The position numbers were made by a program, and so were the translations under genes. From the NCBI GenBank assembly GCA_016758965.1, contig JAEPRB010000109.1:1-64000 (forward strand): a stretch of DNA of 64,000 nt, given 5' to 3'. Under the pieces are notes generated by a model that saw only the letters and a list, made by a program, of their open reading frames with translations, ran no database searches and had not been told where the DNA came from. Positions 15,159 through 25,995 of this stretch are shown piece after piece. The number at the start of each line of letters is the position of its first letter. The stretch's first letter is position 1. The stretch is from Circinella minor (lineage: Eukaryota > Mucoromycota > Mucoromycetes > Mucorales > Lichtheimiaceae).

Positions 15159-15215
15159 GTTAATTTCATATCCATTAATTTTCACACCTCATTAACTTCA
15201 CTAAAAATCAAGGAA
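15159..15215. repeat. Short TTAAYTTCA direct-repeat cluster after the KDZ remnant
   Basis: TTAATTTCA (15160), TTAATTTTCAC (15175) and TTAACTTCAC (15192) recur within 45 bases, directly after the last KDZ-like coding piece and a GGGTCCCCG island. A weaker copy (AAATTTTCAC) lies near 15235. The cluster could be the subterminal end of the KDZ element or of another transposon. No partner end was found inside the window. Confidence 0.45.
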
Positions 15216-15677
15216 TGGTAAAAATAACATAAGAAAATTTTCACATTCCCGCTTATTTCATTTTCATAGCAGTTGGTGGCATTAAATCGTTACGGATATA
15301 ATAAAAAAAATATTTATGTGATAAATATAAGAATTGCAATTTAATTATTATACAGGATAGGGTGATTATCTGTTACACCTCTGCATAGTTTTTGATAGAA
15401 GTCTATACAGTATTTATTTGCTTCTTATTTTTCTCACCTTAAGCCTTTGGATATCGTACTAATGTTATGTGCCTTAAACAAATTGAACTCAAATGGGTCA
15501 CTTTCAACTGTTCACAATGTTTATTATGTGATATAATACATTTTGCTTATAATGAAAAAAGATTGCCAAGATTGAAATAAAAACCACTTTATATCAGTTT
15601 TATATGAGAAAGAAAGAGAGGAGGGGGTTGATATTTGGGACATAATAAATATACATATATGGGTTTTGTAATACTAT

Positions 15678-15703
15678 TTGTGTGTGTGTGTGTGTGTGTG
15701 TGT
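15678..15703. repeat. TG microsatellite next to right-arm breakpoint
   Basis: A run of about twelve TG units ends some 30 bases before the point where the right arm of the inverted repeat starts. It lies close to the breakpoint and could have helped the rearrangement. Confidence 0.85.
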
Positions 15704-15735
15704 ATCTTGTAGCACTATGGTCATTGTTGTTAGAC

Positions 15736-16779
15736 ACCCACCAAGAGAAGGCTAGATTTTTCAAACTGAAAATTGATAAGTGTTTGTGTGCTTCAGCTGC
15801 AAAACAGTTAGGTATTCATGTATGCGCTGCACAGAGATGGGTAAAGCAGTATGAAGAGGATCCGGATTCCATCTTTGATAGTAAGAAACAGGGCCGTAAA
15901 CGTATTCTTAATGAGGAGCACAAAATGACCGTTATTAAGTATATTGATTCCAATCTCTCTGCTGCAATTGGAAATTTAACTGAGCACTTGATGAATGAGT
16001 TTAGGTATAGTGATTTAAAAGTCTCCCGTAGCACAGTGCATAATTTTATGAGGACAGAATACAACTTATCATTGAAAAAAGCAGATTTTTACTCTGTTGA
16101 AAGAAATAGTGCTGATAAAATCAATGAACGTCATGAATGGGATGAGAAAGATATGGACTTCTTAACAAACTGTGTATTTCTTGATGAATCACCATTCCAT
16201 ATAAATATGAAACGTACAAGAGCTTGGTCACAAATAAGTGCTCCATCCTGCTACAGTAACTGCACCAACTACAAGAGCAAAAACCGCCACGGTATTGGAA
16301 GCCATCTCTGCTTCAGGATTAATCAAAGTTAGTGTGAGAATACCTAGTCCTAGTAAGAAGAGAAAGGCTGGTCAAGAATCTGTAATTTTGAGCACTGGAA
16401 CTGTTACAGGTCACTAAATCAGCTTTTTAAAGGAAACGTTAGATGAAATGGATACGTAAATGCCCACACATGAAAGGGTACTATTTGATTATGGACAACG
16501 TCCCAATACACGCTTCTCATGATATTGCAAAATATATTGAATACGTATCGCGGATACCAGTGTGCATATCTTCCTTCATATTCCCCAGAGCTCAGTCCAA
16601 TAGAACCATTTTGGTCCGTTGCAAAGAGTAAGATGAAATGTGAGCGATTCTTACAACGGGATACCTTATCAACAAGAATACGTGAAGCGTGCAATAATAT
16701 AAAACCAACAGACTTTATTGGATTTGTTTCTCATTCACATAGATGTTTAGATAAGTGTCGTAGAAAAGAGAGCTTGTAA
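15736..16779 (+). pseudogene. Tc1/mariner-like transposase, 5'-truncated and frameshifted (right copy)
   Basis: Plus-strand copy of the dead transposase. It starts mid-gene at THQEKARFFK, keeps the helix-turn-helix and the FLDESPF, LIMDN and SPIEPFW catalytic segments, and ends at the stop after RRKESL (16777-16779). It has the same frameshifts as the left copy at the equivalent places (about 16245, 16425-16455 and 16535). The first ATG in frame, at 15682, lies in the TG repeat and unrelated DNA, so it is not a real start. Confidence 0.88.
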
Positions 16780-16967
16780 AGCTTATAACGACGACACATA
16801 ACAACTAACTCAATGTAATTATAAAAGGTAAGTATAAAAGGCAGGTATTTTATTTATTTATTTATTTATTTATAGACGAATCATCAAACCTTGACAAAAA
16901 TAATGTTCAAAACGGTCTTTCTTAGAAAGCTTAGTTCAGCACTCGTAATCTTGCTTCTAAAAACAGG

Positions 16968-17104
16968 CGACGGCTATATAAAAAAATACGCCATTTGATT
17001 TCTAAACAAACGACTTTAATTTTGGAATATGTGACATTAATTTTGCTGCCAAGCGACATTTATTTTATTGGTGTTACGACATTGGTTTCTACTGGCTGCG
17101 ACAT
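16968..17104. repeat. Subterminal array of ATGTCG-like motifs (right, mirror copy)
   Basis: Mirror of the left array, read as CGACAT on the plus strand. Motifs start at 16968, 16989, 17011, 17032, 17054, 17077 and 17099, with spacing of 21, 22, 21, 22, 23 and 22 bases. The one 23-base step comes from a single inserted A relative to the left arm. Confidence 0.8.
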
Positions 17105-17126
17105 CACTTGTTGGAAACTATGTATA

Positions 17127-18084
17127 AGTGATTAAAAGAATGACGTCCAACAAGAAAAACCATACATATTAAACAATTACTTACATTCGTATTATCATAG
17201 CTTGATCGTTTTTTAGTTGTAATAGTAAAATACATACAGGAACGAAATCTCTAAGAATATTTTTTAATATTTGATTTCAAGTTATACTATTACAAAATTA
17301 ATATGCTACGTAGCATTGTCTTGCTTTTTTTTTCCCTTACTACGTATTTTCTTCAACACAATACAGTATATCAAGGATGTATATAATATAGTATATATAT
17401 GTATTGCTTTATAATTCTTGAATAATATATGTATTGAATAGTACGTCATAGTAAATAAATAATTAAATACATTTTTAAAGAAGGGAAAAAGTTAACAATA
17501 AGAGATCTGTCAATATGATACCAAGTTGTTGATTTTTGATAATATCTTGTTACTAGACATTTTCGTTACAATATTAAAATATGAATGATAAAAATCTTCG
17601 TTATTTTAGATGTTCAGGGTGAAATACTCAAACAAAATGAGTGCACGAACATGGCGATCTTTCAGGGTATAATATGCAGCCATTGGTCTTTTTTTGGCAC
17701 TATTTTCCACCAATTAAACATTTTACCCCTCTTCTTCTATTTTCTTTTCTATTCTTTCTACTACTATAAACTCTATAAATCTATGTACAGTAATCTCTTT
17801 TTTTTTTTAAGAAATCTTGCTTAGAAAATTTTTACATTTGGTAATAATACTAAAAAGAAGCCAAAAATAGAGCAATTATACATATATATCACCTGCTAAC
17901 CATCGATTTATGGGTTTATAAACTGCTACAATTTGTATTTTATATATTATTAAGTGTATAACTGTAAATAATAATAGGTATTTATTTCTCTCTTTATTTT
18001 TTTTTATTTTTTTTTACTTTCTCTGAAAATTTTGATCAATAATGACCATTATTAAATTAGGTTAGAGTATATATACGTATGTGT

Positions 18085-18119
<35 letters not shown>

Positions 18120-19235
18120 GGTAAACAATGTAGTTTATTACCAGTACGTAGTAATACGTTTGGAAAAAAATTGGATTTTTTTTAGTATATACAGGATTGG
18201 AAGAGCATTTTTCTTTCCATAAATCAAGTGAAGAAAGGGACGTGCATTACTGTATTACTTATTATTTACTTTTTTATGTAATCACTTATTTCTACAATGT
18301 TTCATAAGTAGTACTACAAAGAACTTAGGAGACGAATTAACACAAAAAAAAAATAGTAGAAACAAAATCTAATCGCTTTTTACATTGTTTATTTTAAATC
18401 CCTACATAATATATATATATATATATATATATTAGAATGGAAAGAAGGAAGGAGGGAAATTAAAAGAAGTATTACGTACTGTACTATCAGTAAAAAAAAT
18501 CTATTAAAATCTTGGATATATGTATGAGAGCTCAAATATGATAAAATCAATCAATTTCACTTATCTATATTGTCTAATTTAAGGAGTAAGTAGTAGTAAT
18601 GGCAGTACGTAGTGTAAAAAAATATTGGATAGAGGTATTGTACCAGATATTGTGGTCTAAAAAAGAAAAGATTAATTTTGTTCATATGATTTTGAAATCA
18701 TTCCTCTGATAAATTGTGCTAAATGAAATGCAGAAGAAGCTATGACCATAATATAAAAAAAAAATATTGAGCGGGAGAAACACAAGCCGAAAAAAGAAAG
18801 GGAGAATTATTTTCTTTTTTTACAGACAAAAAATATTTATTTTTACTGTAGAAAAGTATATGTCTATATGTAAACCATACATATAGATTTCTTTTAGAAA
18901 ATAAAAAAGCATGATGTATTGTAGCTCTAATAGAGGCTAGAGAATTACAATATTTTCTTAAAAAGCAGGGAAAATAAAGAAGAGAGATAAAAAAAAGGGG
19001 GGCTTTCACAAAAAAAAATAGATACTCAAAGGAGGTGATGTTCGTTTTAAAGGAGTAAAAGTCGCGGAAAAATGTACATACACATTCAAGTCATATAGCT
19101 CACACGACATTTAACAAGAATCCTAAAAAAAAATCTCAGATAATATAAATACATTCCATATTTTCTTTATCTTAATCATCCTTTTTATTAACTTTACACC
19201 CTTTTACGTACTTACTATTTTATTCTTACGCTATA
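17127..19235. other. Intergenic DNA rich in TACGTA palindromes
   Basis: About 2.1 kb with no supported gene, upstream of the Ser/Thr-rich protein gene. TACGTA occurs at 17307, 17341, 18145, 18473 and 18606; the first lies in the 10-base palindrome GCTACGTAGC. A GA repeat covers 18087-18118 and a TA repeat lies near 18408-18432. The ACGT core is typical of bZIP factor sites. Any regulatory role is inference. Confidence 0.5.
18087..18118. repeat. GA microsatellite
   Basis: About fifteen uninterrupted GA units in intergenic DNA, 1.1 kb upstream of the gene at 19236. Confidence 0.9.
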
Positions 19236-20381
19236 ATGATGAAAAATAACAATAACGCTATTCCATTACCACCTCGATCTTCTCGAAGAAGTCGCCGTGT
19301 ATACACTACAGCTGCGTCATATAATAGTCAAGAAAAACCTAAACTTGATAAACAATATTGTTCGAGATCTTATTCAGAAATGATGGAAATCAAAGATACT
19401 TCTGAACGCTTGACAGTATATGAAAAAACATTTGAATTATGTATGCGTGCAGACCCTCAAATGACAGCATGGATTAAAAGTGTTCAAAATAAGGGTTTAC
19501 CAAAAGTAATGACGGAAGGTATATATATATATATATATATCAATTAAAATTATTACTTTACCCTCCATTCTTCCATATCAAAAATAAATTTGAAATATCA
19601 ATTAATCAATCGATTCATTATTATAGGTTACAAACCGCGCTGTTCTGTATCATCTTTAGTAAGCAGTGATGCTAGTAGCACAACAAGCACCATTAGTACT
19701 AGTAGCAATAGTGGCAATAGTGGCAATACCACCAATCATCGAAGCTTTAGTATCTTTTTACGAAAAGCATCAGCTTCATCTCGTAATTCAGCTACCAATT
19801 CTTCTCTTCCACCCACCGAACCACTGAAGACTTCAGCAAGTCGATTCATTGCTACATCATTAAGCAAAATTTCTTCGTCGTTATCGCGACAACCTCAATC
19901 TTCTTCCATTTCTTCTCGTCTTTCTTTGCCTAATATTCAATCCCCTAGTACAACAACTACTGTTCGACGGCATAGTTGTGATAAAGCATCAAATAGTATT
20001 GTTCCATCTGTTTCATCAAAAATCAAACGTCGTTTATCATCTCATCCTCAACGCCGACTATCTACCTCTATCATCTCACCACCTCAACCACAAACTCAAC
20101 TTAATACAGCTAATAGTAACACCAATTTAAAACCCAATAATAGCAGGACTATTCAAACTACTCCTATAAAATATTCTATTACTAAAAGTACGACAACTAC
20201 TCTAAGAACCAAGGACAAGGGTAACAATCACATTAACACTAACAAAGAACCCCCCGCACCCGTACCATCACATTCTCTCTGTCTTGACCGATTACGTTCT
20301 CGACGATCTCGTCAATCTATGACTGCTGGCGTCAGTAGTATTTCATATCATGTCAACAAAGTTATTGTCGTTCGAGTCTAA
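19236..20381 (+). CDS. Unknown Ser/Thr/Arg-rich protein
   Basis: Two exons, 19236-19518 and 19627-20381, give 345 residues; the intron is phase 1 with GTATAT and TATAG ends. The first 100 residues look folded and contain YEKTFELCMRADPQMTAW and KGLPK. The rest is disordered: Ser/Thr-rich with Arg clusters (RRHSCDK, KIKRRLSSHPQRRLS, RSRRSRQS) that resemble basophilic kinase sites (RRxS). No enzyme domain, signal peptide or membrane segment is visible. The closest guess is a fungus-specific signalling or cytoskeletal adaptor; I do not recognise the family. The exon model is supported by matching phase and the lack of stops. Confidence 0.75.
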
Positions 20382-21630
20382 TTAATTCTCATTTGCTTCT
20401 TTTTTTCGCGCTCTTCTATATACTTTTTTTTATTGAAGTTATTGTTATTATTGTTTTACGTATATTTTCTATGTTCACAAATTCGTTTTTACATAGTATA
20501 TCACTACTCACGCGTCTCGAATTTCTTTATTGTTACATTCTCATTATCATTATATAGGTTTATTTTCTACCTTTAAATATGTACCTACCTTGCTATTACT
20601 ATTATTACCATTATTATATACTACTATGTTAATTTTAATCATATCCCGCCATTCTCTCTCTCTTCCTCTTTACTACACCACATAGGTCACTCTATATACT
20701 TTAGCGTTATTTATATTCCAACAACAAAAAATAATTCATTCTTTTTTTCATTGCTAGTTTTTTTCTTGTAAAAAGTAATAATAATAGCAACTTCACGCCT
20801 ATATTTACCAAAAAAAAAGACATCATATTATAAATAATTGATGTCAGAATTGTATCACATATGATATAATTCGTCCTAATATGAGTGCTGATTAGAAAAA
20901 AAAATTGTACATGTCCCTTGAAGAAATATAATTATGTTATTTAAGGGGCTAAAGTTGAACGCACATACAAAACATACACATAAAAAAAAAGGGACTGGTA
21001 CACGAAAAAAAAAAAAGCCTGTAAAACTTAATTTTAAGATTATGAATATATTTCTGGTTTTTACAAACTTGTTATTGAGCGACTTCAGGGCTTTTATAGT
21101 AGATATCAATAAATTACATTATGTATGCAGATGTTGTACGTGCGTGCGTACTTATCGAATAAGTACTAGTCATCTTGATAAAGAAAAAGAGCCAAAAAAA
21201 AAAAAAAGACAGTTTTATGTTCTCTTTTTTTCCTTATTCCTTCCTCACCCCGTAAGAAAAATAAAACTCTCGGTTTTTTGATCATAAATTCTTTCAAACC
21301 CGCAAATAACCCAACGAAAAAATAATATACATATCCATGTTAATGGTATAATGAAAAACATTTAACACAGCCCGAGTTGGATGGTAGTACACAACGAGGC
21401 TGATGTGATGGCTTTCTTTCTCTTTTTTTTTTTTTTTTCTTTTTCCTTGGGTAACAACAAACAAGTGTGGTTATTAATAATAGTATAAATGTTAATGGTT
21501 TTGATACAAAACTTTGCATCCTTTTCTTTCTCTTTCATTCTACATACAATAACTACGAATATCGTCCGTTGATTTTTTTTTTTCGTTATTCTCCCTCACT
21601 TTCACCTACGCTTTTGTTGTTACATTGAGA
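20382..21630. other. Intergenic region
   Basis: About 1.25 kb between two genes on the same strand. It is AT-rich with CT-rich patches near 20640-20670 and a poly(T) run near 21424-21439, about 190 bases upstream of the next start. No gene seen. Confidence 0.45.
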
Positions 21631-21945
21631 ATGCCCGTTTCAGTAGAAGCATCGTCTAATGAGGAGTTAGTATGTTGGGATTATGTACGAGGTGCACCTG
21701 CTGGGATCGATGCTTGGATTGCCATGGAACTTGATCGTATTGAGCATCAAATGCTTCCTCGTCATTGTAAAGATTATACAGCACTTGCTAACTTTTTGGA
21801 ATCAATGATGTATAATAATACTGCTACAACAACGACAGTGACAACAACAACTAGTGCTACTGTTACTACAGCAACCTGTTACAATAGTAATAACAATAAC
21901 AGTGATACCACATCACCAGCAACAACAGCGACAAGTGATCCATAA
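21631..21945 (+). CDS. Small unknown protein with Thr/Asn-rich tail
   Basis: A single exon of 104 residues. The first 60 residues are well mixed (VCWDYVRGAPAGIDAWIAME, then LPRHCKDYTALANFLESM) and look like a small helical domain; the tail is Thr/Ala/Asn-rich low complexity encoded by ACA/ACT repeats. The ATG at 21631 follows a T-rich leader. I do not recognise the family. A short motif resembles the neighbour upstream (RADPQM-TAWI versus RGAPAGIDAWI), too short to prove kinship. It could be a real small gene or the first exon of something longer. Confidence 0.5.
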   Translation: MPVSVEASSNEELVCWDYVRGAPAGIDAWIAMELDRIEHQMLPRHCKDYTALANFLESMMYNNTATTTTVTTTTSATVTTATCYNSNNNNSDTTSPATTATSDP

Positions 21946-22908
21946 TCATATTAATATACCCTTCTATCCTTCTTTCTTTGAAAGTAAAAATCAACACTTT
22001 AAATGGTCTAGACTCATAACATACATAGAAACAATAATGTGATTGTTATTAGTTAATCCCTACATGATGTTTTATGTATATTCGTCCTTTTTTAATGTAA
22101 ATTTTGTATACAAGAAAAATTCATTCACATGTAGTAATCGATACCATTTTTTCCTTCACTTTATGCATACATTCATCTCTTATGTTGTCTACCATTTTTT
22201 TTATCAGCAATCCTCTCATCATTTTTCTCATTGTCAGAGTTAAAAAAAAAAAGGATTTTTTTTTTTATTTAGACTCTCCCAAATTTTCCTTTCTTTACAC
22301 TCATTATTAATATAAGATGCTCTTTTATTTTGACATGTAACACCACTTTACATCTCTCGGTTTGATTTTCTTACCTTTCCCCGAGTATACATTGTATATA
22401 TTAAAATATCATATATCATCTATCCTTGCATCCCACCAATGTAAAATTTTTGTTTCTTCCCTTTAATAATAAATATTTTATTTATGAACATTACAAGTAT
22501 AAATTGTTCCAATTTTTAATGTTTTTTAAATAATTTGTTATTTACGTATAAAAAAATGTGATGAGAAAAAAAAATATGTATGTTGTTGATCTCGTGTATT
22601 CTACTTTTTATAATAATAAAAGCATGCGCCACGTTTGATGCCCACGCTTTTAGTTATATACTTTTTGTTCCAGTTTCATGTTTATACAATATTATAAATC
22701 TCCATAACATACAAAACAAAAGTAATGATAGATTAAGTTAAATGTTACAGTGGCTTTAACGTGGTAATAATATAGTGTGAACAACATACAGCTATACCAG
22801 TTCACTTCCTTTTTTCCAAAGGTCTTTCCCATTTACCCTATTTCCTATATAAATGTGCCAACAAAACGCGAAACAAGGTTGTGTACCTGTGATACCATCT
22901 TGATATCA

Positions 22909-22928
22909 TTTTTTTTTTAAAAAAAAAA
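22909..22928. repeat. T10A10 palindrome
   Basis: Ten T followed directly by ten A, a perfect self-complementary tract. Similar tracts precede several start codons in this window (T9A10 at 29355, T8A7 at 58170, T15A8 at 60849). Such tracts disfavour nucleosomes. Confidence 0.9.
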
Positions 22929-22958
22929 GATGTGACACGTGGTAATACCGCATATTCG

Positions 22959-22959
<1 letters not shown>

Positions 22960-22991
<32 letters not shown>
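22960..22991. repeat. 32-base poly(T) tract
   Basis: Uninterrupted T homopolymer in the region upstream of the Aladin gene. Confidence 0.9.
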
Positions 22992-22992
<1 letters not shown>

Positions 22993-23742
22993 GCTGCCTT
23001 TGGCATTTATGACAGGTAAAGCCACAGTGATAGGTATCTGAGAAGGAAATTCGCCAATTTATATGCACATTGATTTTGTGTCCCATCGATGATGAAATGG
23101 TTGATTACTGGTAACCTTTTTTTTTTCTTTTTGGAAGCTTCAATACCAAAGAAATGGAATAGCGGCTTTTCTTTTTATAAAAGCTTAGTACATCAACATA
23201 TTCTTTTTTAGTACTATTTTATTATATTAATACGTAATCCACATGGCGGGCATAAAATATATCTTATATTTTGATGCTTTGATATAGTATTTATCATCAT
23301 AACAACCAACCAAAAAGCATTTTGACACTGTTCGCGTTACTAAGCAACAGTTATGGAAAATATGTTATAACTACATCTACATGTTGCTTGAAATATTTCT
23401 ACAACTGGTTTGAACATCCATGGTTGTTCTGTTTTAATTATCATGCTTGTTTAGTGGTGACATCAATTAATGGTAATATTATCTTAACAATAAGAATCTA
23501 ATGGTATTTACCAAAAGGTGTGCTACCCAGGATTTTCATGGGGGGGGGGGTTTCACTGGCTATAGATATACAGACCATAGTACTTGTATTAGATATATTT
23601 TTCTTTCCCTCTTAGAAAATTTTCGGATTCGCACACAAATGAAACTCCTGTTACGCGTTAATCGATTTTTCTTTTGGCTTGAACCCAAAAAAAAAAAGGA
23701 ACGATCAACTTTTTCTTTTGATTTGGTTCCTCTTTATATAAC

Positions 23743-25995
23743 ATGCCATTTACTCTTGCAGAAGTACACGGTCAACTAGGTAATTCAAATAGAAACAAAA
23801 AGAAGAAACTGTTACTTTTTTTTTTATTCTTTCTATTTCCACTTCTCTTATTTTATTAATATAAATTTTACTTTTAATATAATATTTAGTTACTGTGACG
23901 GATGAACACGATCCAGTCATGAATCAATTCCTGCAAAATGTAAAAGACTAGCAACAAAATGAACAAATATTTATTTTATTTTATCTATATTAATATATTT
24001 TTGTTTTATTTTATTTTTTCTTATTAATTAAAAAATTGTAGAACACTATTATGTCTTCAATAAAATTGGATCGTGAACCTGCACCAAAATATACAACAGA
24101 ACAACCTAGTACTAGTCAAGAACTTAATAAAGAAGACGACATTCCTGCTTGGATTTGCTCTAAACTTCAACAAGCGTATGTAGTTTTATATAAATATATA
24201 TATATATATTGACAGAGTAATATATATAGAAAGAATAATACAAATTAATGTTTATAATAATATTAATAATGATAGTAAAGAATGCTTTGAAAACAAGACA
24301 ATCAACACGTATGTATTCTATAATATAATTATCTGAAACAAGCATATAACCCAATTAAAATATACTCAAAAAACGATTTATAACTAGACCATTGTATGGA
24401 ATTCCACGAGTGACAGGTGAATTATGTGAAAAATATATATGGTCCAACAAAGACCTCGAAGAAAACGAATTTTCATTGAAAAAAGACCCGATCCGATCCA
24501 TGGCATACCATCCACACCGTAATATGATTGCATTTGCCGATGAGAATGATATTGTTTACGTATACGAAAAAAAAGAAAAAGCGGATGGGTGGTCTCGTAA
24601 AGTACTAACACATCAATTCATGCGAAACATTACATGTATCGAATGGAAGAAACGTGCGCGAGGTACACTAGCTGTTGGATGCCAGTAAGTATATATACGT
24701 GACTTATTATTAATGGCTACAGCTAACAAATGATTATGTTTATTATTATTATAACCATCTAATAATCCAATATAATTTTTTTATAGAAAGGGTGTTTGTG
24801 TTTGGAATATTGGTCATGAATCATCAGGAGCCGATAATGTTGATTCCACATCTATGAATTATCTTTGTTCTCCAGGACACGAAAATATTAGCTCTATTGG
24901 ATGGGATCCAACACCTGGAAGTCATCTTCTTGCTGTCACATCAGGAACCATCAGTACAATTATGGTATATGATACATTGTCATTGAGTACTATGCCATTG
25001 AAACGTATTGGAAAAGGAAACTTATTATTACGATGGAGTCCAAGTGGTAGATGGATTTACGTCGCTACAAAGTAAATAATTCAGTGAAGTTATGGTTGAT
25101 AAGGAAGATGAAAAGAAAACTTATTCATATATTCAACAAATCATCTTTTCTTTCTTATTAGATCGGGAACTTCACGTATGTGGGATACATTAGATTGGAC
25201 ATACAAAGAATTGAATAATCCACCAGGTTTATGGGTTCAGGTAAGAAATAAGAAATAACTGTGATTTTTATATAAAGCTTTTCCCCCACCCCTCAGATTT
25301 AATGAGTCTTTGAATATATATAATTATGTTTTTATTATTTTTTAGTCTGCATGTTGGGCTCCTAATAGTCGAAGTTTATTAATTTCTATGCATGGTAAAA
25401 GTGATGTTCATATGATTTATTGGGCAAGTTCATCTAATGCTGCAGGTAAACTATTATTATCAAATATAAAGTGATAGATAAATAAGGGTAAAAGTCAAAA
25501 GATTTAATTCAAGTGGTCTCTCTATTTAGAAATATGTCATGAGAAAGTTTATTCAGCAGTACCAGCTCCTGATAATGTAACTGGTGATGATGCATATGTG
25601 GGTGATTCAATCAAAGAACTTGTTTTATGTCCTGATACAGGTCGAAGGTTAGCTGTGATTTTTGATAACTCGCCTACTATTGCTTTGTATGCAGTAGATG
25701 TTGATTCTCCGTTGACATTAAAAAATAAATCAGCTTTAACAAAAATGTAAGTATAATTTATATATGTATGGATTATTTACCTAAGAAAAAAAAAAGTTAC
25801 TTAACAATATATGAATTTTTTGTATATAGTGGCAACATACATAATACACTGGTTAATTTACCAAACTTATCAACATCACTGGATAGTAATCGAAAACCTG
25901 TGCATATTTCTTTATCAACACGATTCACTACTAGTAATACATTAGCAACATTATATGATAATGACATTGTTAATTTCACACCCATCATTCCATAG
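23743..25995 (+). CDS. AAAS: Aladin-like WD40 nucleoporin
   Basis: Nine exons: 23743-23779, 23890-23939, 24042-24175, 24388-24684, 24787-25071, 25162-25240, 25346-25445, 25530-25746 and 25830-25995, giving 454 residues, in line with animal and plant Aladin. WD40 repeats are visible: IRSMAYHPHRNMIAFADEND, ITCIEWKKRARGTLAVGCQKGVCVWNI, ISSIGWDPTPGSHLLAV, LRWSPSGRWIYVATKSGTSRMWDT and QSACWAPNSRSLLISM. The last resembles the CWSPDG segment of Aladin. Known Aladin sits on the cytoplasmic side of the nuclear pore, bound through Ndc1. The 5' end is the least certain part: exon 1 is 37 bases (MPFTLAEVHGQL) and was chosen because its phase and splice sites join exon 2 cleanly. Confidence 0.88.

Larger units (their letters stand above)
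11615..17122. mobile_element. Composite inverted-repeat DNA transposon structure, TA-flanked
   Basis: The two outer ends are inverted copies of each other. The left end reads CATGGTTTCCAGCAAG from 11615; the right end reads CATAGTTTCCAACAAG on the minus strand from 17122. Each is flanked directly by TA (11613-11614 and 17123-17124), the target dinucleotide duplicated by Tc1/mariner elements. Inward of the ends lie 1.39-kb arms, each with a dead Tc1/mariner-like transposase pointing toward its own outer end, and a 2.73-kb centre with KDZ-type transposase remnants. I found no matching inner end for either transposase, so the two half-elements seem to share only the outer ends. Whether the whole 5.5 kb ever moved as one unit is inference. 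Confidence 0.75.
15736..17126 (+). repeat. Right arm of 1.39-kb inverted repeat
   Basis: Reverse complement of the left arm at 11611-13004. It begins abruptly at ACCCACC (15736), inside the transposase coding region, about 30 bases after a TG microsatellite and unrelated sequence. The left copy carries on about 240 bases farther into coding sequence at the equivalent point, so the right copy is 5'-truncated. Confidence 0.93.
21946..23742. other. Intergenic region upstream of Aladin
   Basis: About 1.8 kb with no supported gene. It holds a flush T10A10 palindrome (22909-22928) and a 32-base poly(T) (22960-22991) with a short GC-richer GACACGTGG element between them, including the E-box CACGTG near 22935. 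A G10 run lies near 23541. The promoter of the Aladin gene is expected here. Confidence 0.45.

Noticed and set aside
15682..15735. Met and Cys-Val repeat before the right transposase copy
   Set aside because: This is translation of the TG microsatellite and unrelated DNA, not an N-terminus.
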